Shown: piece after piece, positions 7,313 through 16,918 of the stretch | Layout: each line of letters begins with the position of its first letter | Position numbering within the stretch: the first letter of the stretch is position 1 | Assembly: GCF_963677715.1 (NCBI RefSeq) | Contig: NZ_OY782495.1 | Coordinates: forward strand, 62,001 to 126,000 | DNA length: 64,000 nucleotides | Reading direction: 5' to 3' | Source: an uncultured Bacteroides sp. | GTDB taxonomy: Bacteria > Bacteroidota > Bacteroidia > Bacteroidales > Bacteroidaceae | Notes under the pieces: model-generated | Told to the model about the DNA's origin: nothing | Seen by the model: the letters and a program-made list of their open reading frames with translations, nothing else | Databases searched by the model: none | Position numbers and translations under genes: made by a program

Positions 7313-8668
7313 ATGGTAAACTTAGTAGTGTCTCTATACACACATTTCTTTCGAATGCATGACAATATTTGTCTATTATATAACAGTGAAAGCAATAGTT
7401 TTTTCAAAGTCTCAGAAGAGATTTTTGATTATATAGAAAAAATAGCTGAAGGTAAATATACTTCAATAAATCAAGAAACCAAAGAACTTCTAATAAAGCA
7501 TAATATTATTATCCCAGAAAACAAGAAATATTCATATTATAATAGAGTAAAGTTAATGAATTGCATGGATAGGTTTTACTCTAGCAAGTTAACCTTAAAC
7601 ATTATTCCGACTACTTGCTGTAATTTTTCTTGTTCTTACTGTTTTGAAAAAAATAAAACTAACTATACAATAACGGATGACATTATTGATAGTCTTATTC
7701 CATTTATAAATAAAAACGAAAGAATTAAAAAGCTAAGCCTAATGTGGTATGGAGGTGAACCGCTATTAGCATTTGGTAAAATCAAGCAGATCTTATCGCG
7801 GTTTGATAATGAAGTTCAGATTCCTATTGGCAGTCACTCTATTATTACTAATGGGTACTTGTTTGATCAAAAGGTAGTTGATTTTTTTAAGATACATCCA
7901 TTGACAGAAATTCAAATAACATTAGATGGAAATGAAAATGAACATAATCAAAAAAGATTCACGAGAACTGATAAGCATACGTTTAGTAAGATAATAAATA
8001 ATATTGATTTAATCTTAAACGAATTACCAAACACGCATGTGTTTATTCGTATCAATATTGATGAAAGTAATAAAACATCTTTTCAGTCTTTATATGAGCA
8101 ATTATATAAACGATGGGATGGAAAACGTTTTTCTATATATCCAGGATTTATCAGAATTGAAAATGCCCAGGAGACGCAAATGATCTCTCCATCAATTTTT
8201 GGTGACTCTCGTAGAAATTTCTTTCTAAGTCTCGAAGAAAAAGGTATAGAAGTAGATTTTTATCCAACAATTAGGGAAAAAGCATGTAGTGCTGTTAGAA
8301 TGAATTCTTACATTATTGGTCCAGAAGGAGAAATTTATAAATGTTGGAATGACGTTAGCAATAAAAATAAGATTATAGGATATATTAATAATAAAAAGTT
8401 AACAAATGTTGATTTACTGGCTAAATATATGGTAGATAGTACTATATTTGAAGATGCGAAATGTAGAGAATGCTTTTTTTTCCCTATTTGTGGTGGCGGA
8501 TGTCCACAATATAGGATACAAAATAAATATGAGAATGGTAATTATGATTTATGTGCCGTTCGAAATGATAAAAAGGATGATAAGCAATACCTAACTTTCT
8601 GTCTAGAAAAGCATTATCACAAGATTAAAGGCACAGAACAATCTATTATGATTCAAAACGATTTGTAA
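7313..8668 (+). CDS. Radical SAM/SPASM peptide maturase
   Basis: 451 residues. Residues about 1-95 form an N-terminal domain that may bind the precursor leader (RRE-like, not certain). The radical SAM cluster motif is C103-x3-C107-x2-C110 (CNFSCSYC), followed by MWYGGEPLL as expected for the GGEP motif that contacts SAM. The C-terminus is a SPASM domain: CSAVRMNSYIIGPEGEIYKC and CRECFFFPICGGGCP, ending with a last Cys in DLCAV, providing auxiliary iron-sulfur ligands. Such enzymes cut hydrogen from a peptide residue and make thioether or carbon-carbon crosslinks. The substrate is almost surely the upstream 62-residue precursor. The gene is visibly AT-rich compared with the flanking chromosome. 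Confidence 0.9.
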   Translation: MVNLVVSLYTHFFRMHDNICLLYNSESNSFFKVSEEIFDYIEKIAEGKYTSINQETKELLIKHNIIIPENKKYSYYNRVKLMNCMDRFYSSKLTLNIIPTTCCNFSCSYCFEKNKTNYTITDDIIDSLIPFINKNERIKKLSLMWYGGEPLLAFGKIKQILSRFDNEVQIPIGSHSIITNGYLFDQKVVDFFKIHPLTEIQITLDGNENEHNQKRFTRTDKHTFSKIINNIDLILNELPNTHVFIRINIDESNKTSFQSLYEQLYKRWDGKRFSIYPGFIRIENAQETQMISPSIFGDSRRNFFLSLEEKGIEVDFYPTIREKACSAVRMNSYIIGPEGEIYKCWNDVSNKNKIIGYINNKKLTNVDLLAKYMVDSTIFEDAKCRECFFFPICGGGCPQYRIQNKYENGNYDLCAVRNDKKDDKQYLTFCLEKHYHKIKGTEQSIMIQNDL

Positions 8669-8711
8669 TATATTAGTATAGTGAAAGTATTAAAAAGTGA
8701 ATAAAAAGAAA

Positions 8712-11030
8712 ATGGAGAAAAGGATCAGTATCTTAATATACATTTTGTCATTTGTTCCTATTTGTTTGAGAGCTCAATCTCTGGCTATTAAAGGCACAAT
8801 TCTAAGTAAAGAGAATAAGCCTATAGAGGCTGCAAATGTATATATTATGGATATGGACTCCACTATAATTACGGGGGGAAGCACTAATTCAATGGGTTTT
8901 TTTAATATTGAGCTACCATCAAAAGGTGATTATATCCTTTCGGCCAATTTTCTGGGATATCTAAAGCAAGAGCTGTTTTTAAAGGGAGTGGAGAAATCTA
9001 CAAATATCGGCAAACTATTTTTAAGTGAAGCAAATAAAATGCTTGATGAAGTAGTTGTTACTGCAAAATCTCAAATAAACCAATCGGATAAAACACTTTT
9101 GTTTCCAACCGAACTTCAGAAAAAGCATTCTACCGATGGTTTCAGCTTACTCAATAATCTAATGATTCCTCAACTGGATGTAGATGTATTGAAAAAGAAT
9201 GTTTCTTCTAAAGGAAAACCGGTGACCCTCTTGCTTAACGGCAGGCCCATTACCGACAATAGTGAAATTACAGCTCTCCGCCCCAAAGACATAATACGAA
9301 TAGAATACCATGAAATGCCAACCGGGGCTTTTGCTGAATATGAAAGTGTAATAAATTATATTACCCGCCAATATGAATTCGGTGGATACATAGGTATTAA
9401 TGGAACACAACAAACAACTTATGGCGAGGGAGATTATTTGGTTATAAGCCGTATTAATTACAAAGAAAACGAACATACGCTTGGGTATAATTTAGATTTT
9501 CTACACGATGACAAAATCCATAGAGAAGTCTCAGAATTATTCACTTATCCCAATAATGATGTTTTGTATAGGACAGAAAACAGCCAACCATCTATTGAGA
9601 AGAATCATACCCATCACATTTTCTATAATTACAATTTCAGAAATAAGCAAACTCAGATCAACATTAAACTTGGATATAAAAAATATGATTCAGATGAAGA
9701 TTTCAATTCATTGTTAAATTATAAAGGAACGGTTGAACAATCTCTAAAACTATCGAACGTCAGTAGTGAGAAGCAAAACAATCCTTATTTCTCTTTTTAT
9801 ACTGATTTAAAATTGAAGAAGCAACAATCTTTATATATTCGTGGAAGCATTGATTATTCAAGAAATCATTATAAATACGCTTATGAAGAAGAGAAAGAAA
9901 ATTCTGTTCCAAGTTCATTGTATACAAACGCAACGGAGGACTATTATTCTACCATATTGGGAGCAATATATACCAAAACATTCTCAAAAGGAAGAGAACT
10001 CTCGTTGAATCTACGTAATTATATTCATATATCTAAGAGCATTTACAATAATGGCAATGACATAAACAAGGAACATTTTACCACAAACGAGTCACTGTAT
10101 TCGCTCAACTTATCTAAAAAGTGGAAAAAGATGTTTCTGTCTGTTCGATTAGGTATGAGTTCTCTCTTCTATTTTCAGAAAGATGAAAGGGATAAAAAGT
10201 TTTGGTCATATAGGCCTGAAATGACTTTTCGTTATATTTTCAATGAAAGAAGCACATTTCAGTATAGAGGAGGACTAAATAATTCATTCCCAACATTATC
10301 GCTATTTACAAATACAGAACAAAATATTGACTTTATACAGAAAAAAGTCGGCAATCCATCTTTAAAAATAGTAGAAATCATCAGTAATCAATTATCTTAT
10401 TCATATACTTCTAAACAGTTTAATCTGAATTTGTTTTTTAATTATTTCCATAGCGAGCCTAATACGGGTAAACAAGTTATATATGATGGCACCTATTTCG
10501 TACATTCTTATATCAATAACGGTGGCTATAATTTGATCAATCCTGAATTGGGCGTAAGTGTTAAGTTATGGAGCAATCTGCTGAACTTCAAAATTAGTGG
10601 AGGGCTTTATCGGTATATCATAACAGGAGATAATAATATTTATAAAAATGATTGGTATATCAATCCCTCTTTAATGGTGTTCTATAAAAAGTTCAATTCC
10701 AATTTATATTACTACTCATCCCGAAAAGGAGTGTACGATAGTTTGGACCAATGGACAAGCGATAACCGATATGGGTTAACGGTTTCCTACAATACCGGAG
10801 GTTTATCGCTTGGCATCGGAACTCAAAATCCGTTTTCGACTTACCGTCGAACAAACAAAATAAATCTCAATATTTACTCATCACATAGCTTATCAAACAA
10901 CCAACAGAATGACCATCTGTTTTATATAAAAGTTGCTTATAATATAGACTTTGGACGCAAACATAAATATACTGAAATAAATGCCAGGAAAGGCACAAAT
11001 TCTGCTATCATGAAAAACACCAAAGAATAG
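8712..11030 (+). CDS. Outer-membrane beta-barrel protein with carboxypeptidase-regulatory-like N-domain
   Basis: About 772 residues. A GTG at 8697 is possible, but the ATG at 8712 gives a cleaner signal peptide (IYILSFVPICLRA-QS). Residues about 25-110 are a CarboxypepD-regulatory-like domain (IKGTILSKENKPIEAANVYI), then a reduced plug-like segment (LLLNGRPITDN) and a barrel of many aromatic beta strands, matching the OMP_b-brl_3 group of TonB-receptor relatives. No nutrient-binding partner lies next to it; instead it sits between the maturase and the peptidase-ABC exporter. It could be the outer-membrane pore for the modified peptide or its uptake/immunity receptor. AT-rich like the maturase gene. 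Confidence 0.8.
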   Translation: MEKRISILIYILSFVPICLRAQSLAIKGTILSKENKPIEAANVYIMDMDSTIITGGSTNSMGFFNIELPSKGDYILSANFLGYLKQELFLKGVEKSTNIGKLFLSEANKMLDEVVVTAKSQINQSDKTLLFPTELQKKHSTDGFSLLNNLMIPQLDVDVLKKNVSSKGKPVTLLLNGRPITDNSEITALRPKDIIRIEYHEMPTGAFAEYESVINYITRQYEFGGYIGINGTQQTTYGEGDYLVISRINYKENEHTLGYNLDFLHDDKIHREVSELFTYPNNDVLYRTENSQPSIEKNHTHHIFYNYNFRNKQTQINIKLGYKKYDSDEDFNSLLNYKGTVEQSLKLSNVSSEKQNNPYFSFYTDLKLKKQQSLYIRGSIDYSRNHYKYAYEEEKENSVPSSLYTNATEDYYSTILGAIYTKTFSKGRELSLNLRNYIHISKSIYNNGNDINKEHFTTNESLYSLNLSKKWKKMFLSVRLGMSSLFYFQKDERDKKFWSYRPEMTFRYIFNERSTFQYRGGLNNSFPTLSLFTNTEQNIDFIQKKVGNPSLKIVEIISNQLSYSYTSKQFNLNLFFNYFHSEPNTGKQVIYDGTYFVHSYINNGGYNLINPELGVSVKLWSNLLNFKISGGLYRYIITGDNNIYKNDWYINPSLMVFYKKFNSNLYYYSSRKGVYDSLDQWTSDNRYGLTVSYNTGGLSLGIGTQNPFSTYRRTNKINLNIYSSHSLSNNQQNDHLFYIKVAYNIDFGRKHKYTEINARKGTNSAIMKNTKE

Positions 11031-11037
11031 ATAAATC

Positions 11038-13260
11038 ATGAATAGGATGCGTAAGGATACGGCGAGGTTTCCTATATACAGGCAACATGACACTATGCAA
11101 TGTGGCGTGGTGTGTCTTCTAATGATATGTGAGCATTTTGGGCGAAAATATTCAATTGAATTTCTCTCGCGTTACTGTTTTGCCACTGCTGAAGGTGTGT
11201 CCCTACTTGGTATCAATGAAGCTGCAAATAAACTAGGCTTACACACCATCTGTGGACGAGTAACCGCGGAACAACTATCTGAAGCTCTCTTACCTTGCAT
11301 TCTTCACTGGAACCAGAACCATTTTGTTGTCCTATATAAAATAAAGGGGAAAGGGGCAAAAACTATATTTTACATTGCAGACCCGGGAAAAGGTTTATTA
11401 AAATATTCTCTTAATGATTTTAAAGAACATTGGATCAGTACCCAATCTAATAGAGAAGAAAAAGGTATTGCCATGTTTCTTCAACCAACTCCTATTTTCT
11501 ACAAAAAGGAGGGAGAAGGCAAAAGAGAAAAGCGTTCTTTTAGCTTTCTGTTTGGTTACGTCGGACAATATCGACGGTATTTCGGACAAGTAGTAATAGG
11601 CTTGCTAATTGGCAGCTTGTTACAACTTATTTTCCCATTTCTTACTCAAGCTATCGTCGATATTGGTATTACCCACCAAAACATTGGCTTCATTTATTTA
11701 ATTCTTGTAGGACAGTTGATGCTAACCCTTAGCCGGACATCCGTAGACTTTATCCGCCGATGGATAGTACTGCATATCAGCATGCGTATCAACATATCGC
11801 TCGTATCGGATTTCTTTATTAAATTGTTGAAACTACCGATGTCTTTCTTCGATACCAAACTGCTGGGAGACTTGATGCAGCGCATGAACGATCATAACCG
11901 GGTGGAAAAGTTCCTTACCACACAGATCTTGAGTGTAATGTTTTCTTTTTTAAGTTTCATCGTTTTTGGTATTGTTTTGTTATGGTATAACTTGTCCATA
12001 TTTGGCATATTCCTTTTGGGAAGCATTTGCTATGCCTTATGGATTGCTTTGTTTCTCAAAAGACGAAAACAGATTGATTATCTTTATTTTGAGAGTCAGG
12101 CAAAGAATAACAACAAAACTTATCAGTTCATCACTGCCATGCAGGAGATAAAGCTACAGGATTGCGAAGAACGTCGGCGATGGGAATGGGAGGATGTGCA
12201 GGCAGAACTTTTTGAAACCAACATGAAAAGCCTGAAATTGCAGCAGATGCAGGAAGCGGGAAGCATTTTTATCAATGAAATTAAAAATATAGTCATCACC
12301 GTTTTGGCAGCCACAGCTGTTATTAACGGCAGTATGACACTGGGTATGATGTTGGCTGTACAATACATTATAGGGCAACTGAACAGTCCTATTGAACAGT
12401 TAATGAGTTTTATCTATTCACTGCAAGATGTGAAGATTAGTTTGGAGCGTATCAATGAGATACATGAAATGGAGAATGAAGAGAGTAATTCAAATTCTTT
12501 GATGCAATTCCATGATAAGGATAGAAGTCTTCATCTTCAATATGTCGATTTCAAGTATGATCCGCATGGCCCGCATAAGATTCTGGACTGTGTAAACTTT
12601 ACCATACCCGAAGGTAAAGTGACTGCTATTGTAGGAACTAGCGGAAGTGGAAAAACAACTATTATTAAGTTACTGTTAGGTTATTATCATGTTTTGGGAG
12701 GTAAAATAAGCATCGGGCAAACGTCTTTGAATGAATATAATATGAAGTGGTGGCGCAGGCAATGCGGAGTGGTAATGCAAGATGGAGTGATTTTCTCGGA
12801 ATCCATTGCCCGCAACATCGCTGTGGACGACGGAGAGATTGACCAAGGAAAGTTAGTGGCGGCGGCACGGGTAGCCAATATAGAGGAATACATCATGCGA
12901 TTACCCTTAAAGTATAATACGCTTATCGGGCGAGATGGAGTCGGATTAAGTCAGGGGCAAAAACAGAGAATATTGATAGCACGGGCTGTATACAAAAATC
13001 CCCAATATATTTTTCTGGATGAAGCGACAAATGCATTGGATGCCAATAATGAACGGTCCATTGTGGAAAATCTGGCGGACTTCTACAAAGGAAAGACCGT
13101 AGTTATCGTAGCGCATAGACTTAGTACTGTAAAAAATGCAGATCAAATCGTAGTCATAGACAAAGGGCAGATTGTAGAAACAGGGCATCATAGCGAATTA
13201 ATAAATGCAAAAGGGGCTTATTACAGGTTGGTTAAAAATCAGTTAGAATTAGGTAGCTAA
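11038..13260 (+). CDS. Peptidase-containing ABC exporter (C39 peptidase + TM + ATPase)
   Basis: 740 residues in the standard bacteriocin-exporter order. N-terminal C39 peptidase: Gln16, catalytic Cys22 (QHDTMQCGVVC), His95 (NQNHFVVLY) and Asp115 (YIADPGKG) are all present, so it should cut double-glycine leaders. Residues about 170-460 carry six membrane segments. The ATPase has Walker A GTSGSGKTT, signature LSQGQ, Walker B YIFLDEATNALD and an H-loop IVAHRLST. It would remove the leader of the 62-residue precursor while exporting the core. The start is 8 bp after the barrel gene stop; the membrane-fusion protein follows after 11 bp. Confidence 0.93.
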   Translation: MNRMRKDTARFPIYRQHDTMQCGVVCLLMICEHFGRKYSIEFLSRYCFATAEGVSLLGINEAANKLGLHTICGRVTAEQLSEALLPCILHWNQNHFVVLYKIKGKGAKTIFYIADPGKGLLKYSLNDFKEHWISTQSNREEKGIAMFLQPTPIFYKKEGEGKREKRSFSFLFGYVGQYRRYFGQVVIGLLIGSLLQLIFPFLTQAIVDIGITHQNIGFIYLILVGQLMLTLSRTSVDFIRRWIVLHISMRINISLVSDFFIKLLKLPMSFFDTKLLGDLMQRMNDHNRVEKFLTTQILSVMFSFLSFIVFGIVLLWYNLSIFGIFLLGSICYALWIALFLKRRKQIDYLYFESQAKNNNKTYQFITAMQEIKLQDCEERRRWEWEDVQAELFETNMKSLKLQQMQEAGSIFINEIKNIVITVLAATAVINGSMTLGMMLAVQYIIGQLNSPIEQLMSFIYSLQDVKISLERINEIHEMENEESNSNSLMQFHDKDRSLHLQYVDFKYDPHGPHKILDCVNFTIPEGKVTAIVGTSGSGKTTIIKLLLGYYHVLGGKISIGQTSLNEYNMKWWRRQCGVVMQDGVIFSESIARNIAVDDGEIDQGKLVAAARVANIEEYIMRLPLKYNTLIGRDGVGLSQGQKQRILIARAVYKNPQYIFLDEATNALDANNERSIVENLADFYKGKTVVIVAHRLSTVKNADQIVVIDKGQIVETGHHSELINAKGAYYRLVKNQLELGS

Positions 13261-13271
13261 AAAGGTGCATT

Positions 13272-13745
13272 ATGGAAAAAATAGAGCTCAGAAGTGAGAA
13301 TGTACGTAAGATAATAGGAAAAATACCACCGGTACTTATAAGGAGTGGAATAAGTATTATTGCACTTATATTAGTATTATTAATGGTAGCAGCTGCATTT
13401 ATTCCTTATCCTGAAGTGCTTGAAGGAAAAATTATCATTACCGGAATTGATTCTAAAGAAGCCTATGCAAAAGGAGAACTATCCTACTCTCACATAACAC
13501 AAGTAAAACCCGGAATGAAAGTGGAAATAGAACTGGAGGGATATGATACCCAGAAGTATGGTTATCAACATGGAGTGATAACCGGCATTTCTCAAAAAGT
13601 GATTACCAAAAGGGAACGAAATTTATTTTCATTTGTTGTCACAATACAAAGTAGTTCTATCATAGAAAAAGGCATGAAAGGGAGAGTTTCTGTTATTTTA
13701 TCAAATAAAACATTACTGAGAAAGATACTGGATAAGAAGGAGTAA
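13272..13745 (+). CDS. Minimal HlyD-like membrane-fusion protein
   Basis: 157 residues, about a third of a usual HlyD/MFP. One membrane helix (about 24-46, ISIIALILVLLMVAAAFIPYPEV) is followed at once by a short beta-rich part (EGKIIITG, ITQVKPGMKVEIELEGY, GVITGISQKVI, IEKGMKGRVSVIL) that matches the membrane-proximal and barrel modules at the two ends of MFPs. The long alpha-helical hairpin and lipoyl halves that normally lie between them are absent. It follows the ABC exporter by 11 bp and presumably is its periplasmic adaptor. Whether it is functional without a hairpin is open; the clean ends suggest a natural short form rather than a broken gene. Confidence 0.75.
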   Translation: MEKIELRSENVRKIIGKIPPVLIRSGISIIALILVLLMVAAAFIPYPEVLEGKIIITGIDSKEAYAKGELSYSHITQVKPGMKVEIELEGYDTQKYGYQHGVITGISQKVITKRERNLFSFVVTIQSSSIIEKGMKGRVSVILSNKTLLRKILDKKE

Positions 13746-13779
13746 ATCAATAGTTTTTTTAAGTTCAAAAATGGCATTA

Positions 13780-13822
13780 TGGACTAGCTTAACTTTATGT
13801 CTTCATTTGCTTGGCTAGTCCA
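13780..13822 (+). terminator. Stem-loop between exporter operon and second barrel gene
   Basis: TGGACTAGC (13780-13788) pairs with GCTAGTCCA (13814-13822), 9 bp with a 25-nt loop, followed by the T-rich CTTTATTCTATAA. It may end the exporter transcript in part; the long loop weakens the call. Confidence 0.4.
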
Positions 13823-13844
13823 CTTTATTCTATAATATATATAA

Positions 13845-16160
13845 ATGAAACAGTACATAACACTATCTCTTTTTTCGATTCTATCGATCTTTTCTGCTGG
13901 AGCACAGCAAATCAAAGGAAGAGTCATTGACGGAGTAACTTCTGAGCCTTTGCCTTTTGCCAACATTTTAGTAGTGAATAAAGATTCTTCGGCGGTATCT
14001 GTCGGAACAGTGACGGATATGGATGGCAACTTTTTACTTGTGTCTAAAAAGGAAAAAGAGGCTGTCCGTATAAGTTATTTGGGGTATCTGAGCAAAGATA
14101 CGGTTATCGTAAGAAATGAACTTAACAAAATTACACTTGCGCAGGATGCAAAGATGCTGGGAGAAGTTGTTGTGAAGGGAGTGCGGAATCATTTTAAGAT
14201 GGAAAACGGAGGTATTGCCATGGATGTGGCAAGCAGCCCGTTAAAAAATATTGGTACGGCCAATGATGTGTTGGAGAAGCTGCCTTTTGTGGTGAAAGAA
14301 GGAGATGCATTTACTGTGCTAGGCAAGGGGAAACCTTTGATTTATATTAATAATCGTCTTGTAAGAAACGAGAATGAGCTGGAAAGGCTGGCTTCTGGAA
14401 ACATCAAAAAGGTGACTGTGATTACTAATCCGGGGCCCGAATACGATGCAACTGTTAGTGCTGTGATCCGTATTGAGGCAATACGCCCTCCGGGTGAGGG
14501 GTTGGGCGGGGAACTGTTGGGAGGGATAAAAGCGGCCAGACTGCTTTCTGCCAACGGAAGCCTTGACCTGAATTATCGCAAAAACAAACTGGATCTATTT
14601 GCCTATTACGGGTATACCGATGACAGGCGAAAAGTGAAAATGAAATGGGAGCAGAGCCTGAAATCCGACAGTCGGACAACGGGCATAAATAGCGGGGACA
14701 AAGAGAGGAGCGGCCGCAGAGAACATTATGTGGAAACCGGACTCAATTATGAGTTCAATGAACATCATTCGGCGGGCGTTCAATATACATACGACGGCAC
14801 TCCTTATGCGAGAGTGAACATGGGGATGCAGAGCGAAATGTACATTAACGATGCACTTTCCGAAGAATTTCCGACAACAGCTTTGGTAAACATTGACCGG
14901 AACTCTCATTTGCTGAATACTTACTATGTAGGCGACTTGTTCAGCTGGCTAAAAGCCCAGCTTGATTTTGATTATGCCAAGGGAAACAATGAGACCCTTC
15001 AGAATTCATGGTCGGGACGAGAGACTGATGAAAATGTGAATACCAAATCCCTACAGAATTACCATCTTTACGCCGGCAAACTCAGCCTGATCACTCCTTT
15101 GCGGAAAGGCGAACTCAAGTACGGAACGGAATTCAGCCGAACGACCAATGAGCAGAATTATATCGTCATTGATAATGAGGGAGCCGAAGACCTGACTTCA
15201 AATACAAATCTCTCCAGGCAGAAGATGTTTGCTGCATTTGCCAATTACTCCAACACTATCGGGAAATGGACATTGGGTGCAGGCGTACGTTTTGAAAATA
15301 CCGGCTTCGATTATTTTGAGGACGGAACTAAGATGGATGGGCAGAGCCGTACTTATACGGATTTTTTCCCAAATGCTTCTGTGAGCTATCGTACCGAAAG
15401 GATACAAATGATGTTGGGCTATCGTTCTACTATCGAACGCCCAAGCTATTACCAGCTCAGGAATAGTGTACAATATGACAATCCATATACTTACGAAGCC
15501 GGGAACCCGTATTTGAAACCGACAAGAATAGATGATATCACCTATACGTTGCTGTGGGGGAAGATAAAGGTTATGGCTGCTTACAAGCTGTACGATAACT
15601 TCTCATTACTGCTGCCGGGGCAATACGAAGATAAAGATATTATTATGTTCCGCCCCGAGAATTTGAAAAACGTACGCAACTTATCGGCATTCGGCTATTA
15701 TTCTCCGCACTTCGGAATATGGGAACCTGTAGCGGGTATCGGGATATTGAAAGATATTCTCAGCTATGGGGAAATAGTAAACCGGAGCTACGAAAAGCCC
15801 TATTTACGCTATAGTCTGAAAAACACACTTCGTTTGCCTGCCGGATTTACGGTAATGATAGATTTTCAGGGAAATTCGAAGGGACATTCAAGTCTGGATT
15901 ATATGTATGATAATTTCAGAATGGACATGCAGGTAACGAAGACATTTATGAATGATAAGCTTGTGCTGAATATGAAAGGAACGGATATTACTGGCTCATA
16001 CCGGCAAAAATACCTGATGGATGTATATCCGGTTACGTCATTCATTAACAAGGATCTCGATAGCCGCTCGTTTCAGCTCTCAATCCGATATAAATTCAAT
16101 GCTTCAAGAAGCAAATACAAAGGAACTTCGGCTTCCGAGGAAGAAAGACAGCGTATGTAA
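13845..16160 (+). CDS. Second TonB-receptor-like outer-membrane barrel of the peptide island
   Basis: 771 residues with signal peptide (FSILSIFSAGA-QQ), a CarboxypepD-regulatory-like domain (QIKGRVIDGVTSEPLPFANI), a plug-like domain (NDVLEKLPFVV, GKGKPLIYINNRLV, NIKKVTVITNPG) and a C-terminal barrel ending RSFQLSIRYKFNA. It belongs to the same OMP_b-brl_3 type as the 8712 gene but shares little direct identity by eye and is clearly richer in G+C. Ordinary TonB receptors import; here the context of a peptide exporter suggests a role in crossing the outer membrane, or import of the product. It is the last gene of the island. Confidence 0.8.
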   Translation: MKQYITLSLFSILSIFSAGAQQIKGRVIDGVTSEPLPFANILVVNKDSSAVSVGTVTDMDGNFLLVSKKEKEAVRISYLGYLSKDTVIVRNELNKITLAQDAKMLGEVVVKGVRNHFKMENGGIAMDVASSPLKNIGTANDVLEKLPFVVKEGDAFTVLGKGKPLIYINNRLVRNENELERLASGNIKKVTVITNPGPEYDATVSAVIRIEAIRPPGEGLGGELLGGIKAARLLSANGSLDLNYRKNKLDLFAYYGYTDDRRKVKMKWEQSLKSDSRTTGINSGDKERSGRREHYVETGLNYEFNEHHSAGVQYTYDGTPYARVNMGMQSEMYINDALSEEFPTTALVNIDRNSHLLNTYYVGDLFSWLKAQLDFDYAKGNNETLQNSWSGRETDENVNTKSLQNYHLYAGKLSLITPLRKGELKYGTEFSRTTNEQNYIVIDNEGAEDLTSNTNLSRQKMFAAFANYSNTIGKWTLGAGVRFENTGFDYFEDGTKMDGQSRTYTDFFPNASVSYRTERIQMMLGYRSTIERPSYYQLRNSVQYDNPYTYEAGNPYLKPTRIDDITYTLLWGKIKVMAAYKLYDNFSLLLPGQYEDKDIIMFRPENLKNVRNLSAFGYYSPHFGIWEPVAGIGILKDILSYGEIVNRSYEKPYLRYSLKNTLRLPAGFTVMIDFQGNSKGHSSLDYMYDNFRMDMQVTKTFMNDKLVLNMKGTDITGSYRQKYLMDVYPVTSFINKDLDSRSFQLSIRYKFNASRSKYKGTSASEEERQRM

Positions 16161-16186
16161 TTTCTCCTGAGAAATATTTTATTTTA

Positions 16187-16307
16187 TCTTCCATCTTCCA
16201 CCTTTTAACTGTAAGTAATTAATAGTCAGCACAATAATAGGTGGAAGATGCGCTTTTTTAGCCGATTTATCTTCCACCTTTATCTTCCATCTTCCACCCG
16301 GTGGAAG
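16187..16307. repeat. Cluster of ATCTTCCACC repeats in both orientations
   Basis: ATCTTCC/ATCTTCCACC units occur at about 16187-16202, 16269-16278 and 16282-16298, and the reverse complement GGTGGAAGAT at 16240-16249 and, truncated, 16300-16307. A further GGTGGAAGAT is at 19307-19316, past the VapE-like gene. The motif thus brackets the HU/VapE gene pair. Function unknown. Confidence 0.7.
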
Positions 16308-16309
16308 GC

Positions 16310-16918
16310 TTATTTTTCTGTAACTGTTCGCACGAAAAGAAGTTGATTTCCACGACCTATCCGCTCTATAACTCCCTGATTTACAAATAGATTGAGGTCG
16401 TTGAGCGCCTTGTTCTTTAACCGGCCGGTGATGTTGGTATAGGCCGTGCGGGTGATAAATGCGTTTTTATCAAGATACTGTTCCAACCTCTTTTTACGTT
16501 CGGCCTCGCTCAGTGCGGATGAAGAGCGGAAACCGTATTTGCTTACGCGTTCCACGAATCCGCGGGTGTGCTTTTTGAACCAGGCGGAAGCACGGAAGTT
16601 CACATTGTCGAAGTAGATAGAGTTTGAACGGATCTCTTTTTTATCCATTACGGGACGAGCTTTGAGCTTGGCCGAAAAATAGCCGATGTTGCCAAGTTCC
16701 ACATGATACCCGTCTACCAGGTAGTTGGATATCTTTTCGGTCAGTGCGCTGAGCACTCCTTCCAGATCTCCCACCGTGAAGGTGGAGGCTTCCGAAATTT
16801 CTTCCAATAACCGGCGGGTGCGGATGGTGCCGCTCGACACAATACGTGGGTGAAGGGGTTGTTTTTTACCGTCGCCGCTCGGGTTTGGGTTCTCTCTGAA
16901 ATCATACATTGCTGCCAT
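16310..16918 (-). CDS. HU-family (HU-HIG type) DNA-binding protein
   Basis: 202 residues. The N-terminal half (HPRIVSSGTIRTRRLLEEI, LEGVLSALTEKISNYLVDGYHVELGNIGYFSAKLKARPV) is the extended HU-like DNA-binding module found in Bacteroidetes; the C-terminal half (LEQYLDKNAFITRTAYTNIT, DLNLFVNQGVIERIGRGNQLLF) looks like a winged-helix module. It faces away from the VapE-like gene across a 296-bp region, a pairing seen repeatedly in Bacteroides. Its 3' end runs into the ATCTTCCACC repeats. Probably nucleoid- or element-associated; exact role unknown. Confidence 0.8.
   Translation of the reverse strand: MAAMYDFRENPNPSGDGKKQPLHPRIVSSGTIRTRRLLEEISEASTFTVGDLEGVLSALTEKISNYLVDGYHVELGNIGYFSAKLKARPVMDKKEIRSNSIYFDNVNFRASAWFKKHTRGFVERVSKYGFRSSSALSEAERKKRLEQYLDKNAFITRTAYTNITGRLKNKALNDLNLFVNQGVIERIGRGNQLLFVRTVTEK

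Noticed and set aside
16187-16307. Simple variable-number tandem repeat
   Set aside because: Copies occur in both orientations with spacers and recur 3 kb away, so a plain VNTR does not explain them.
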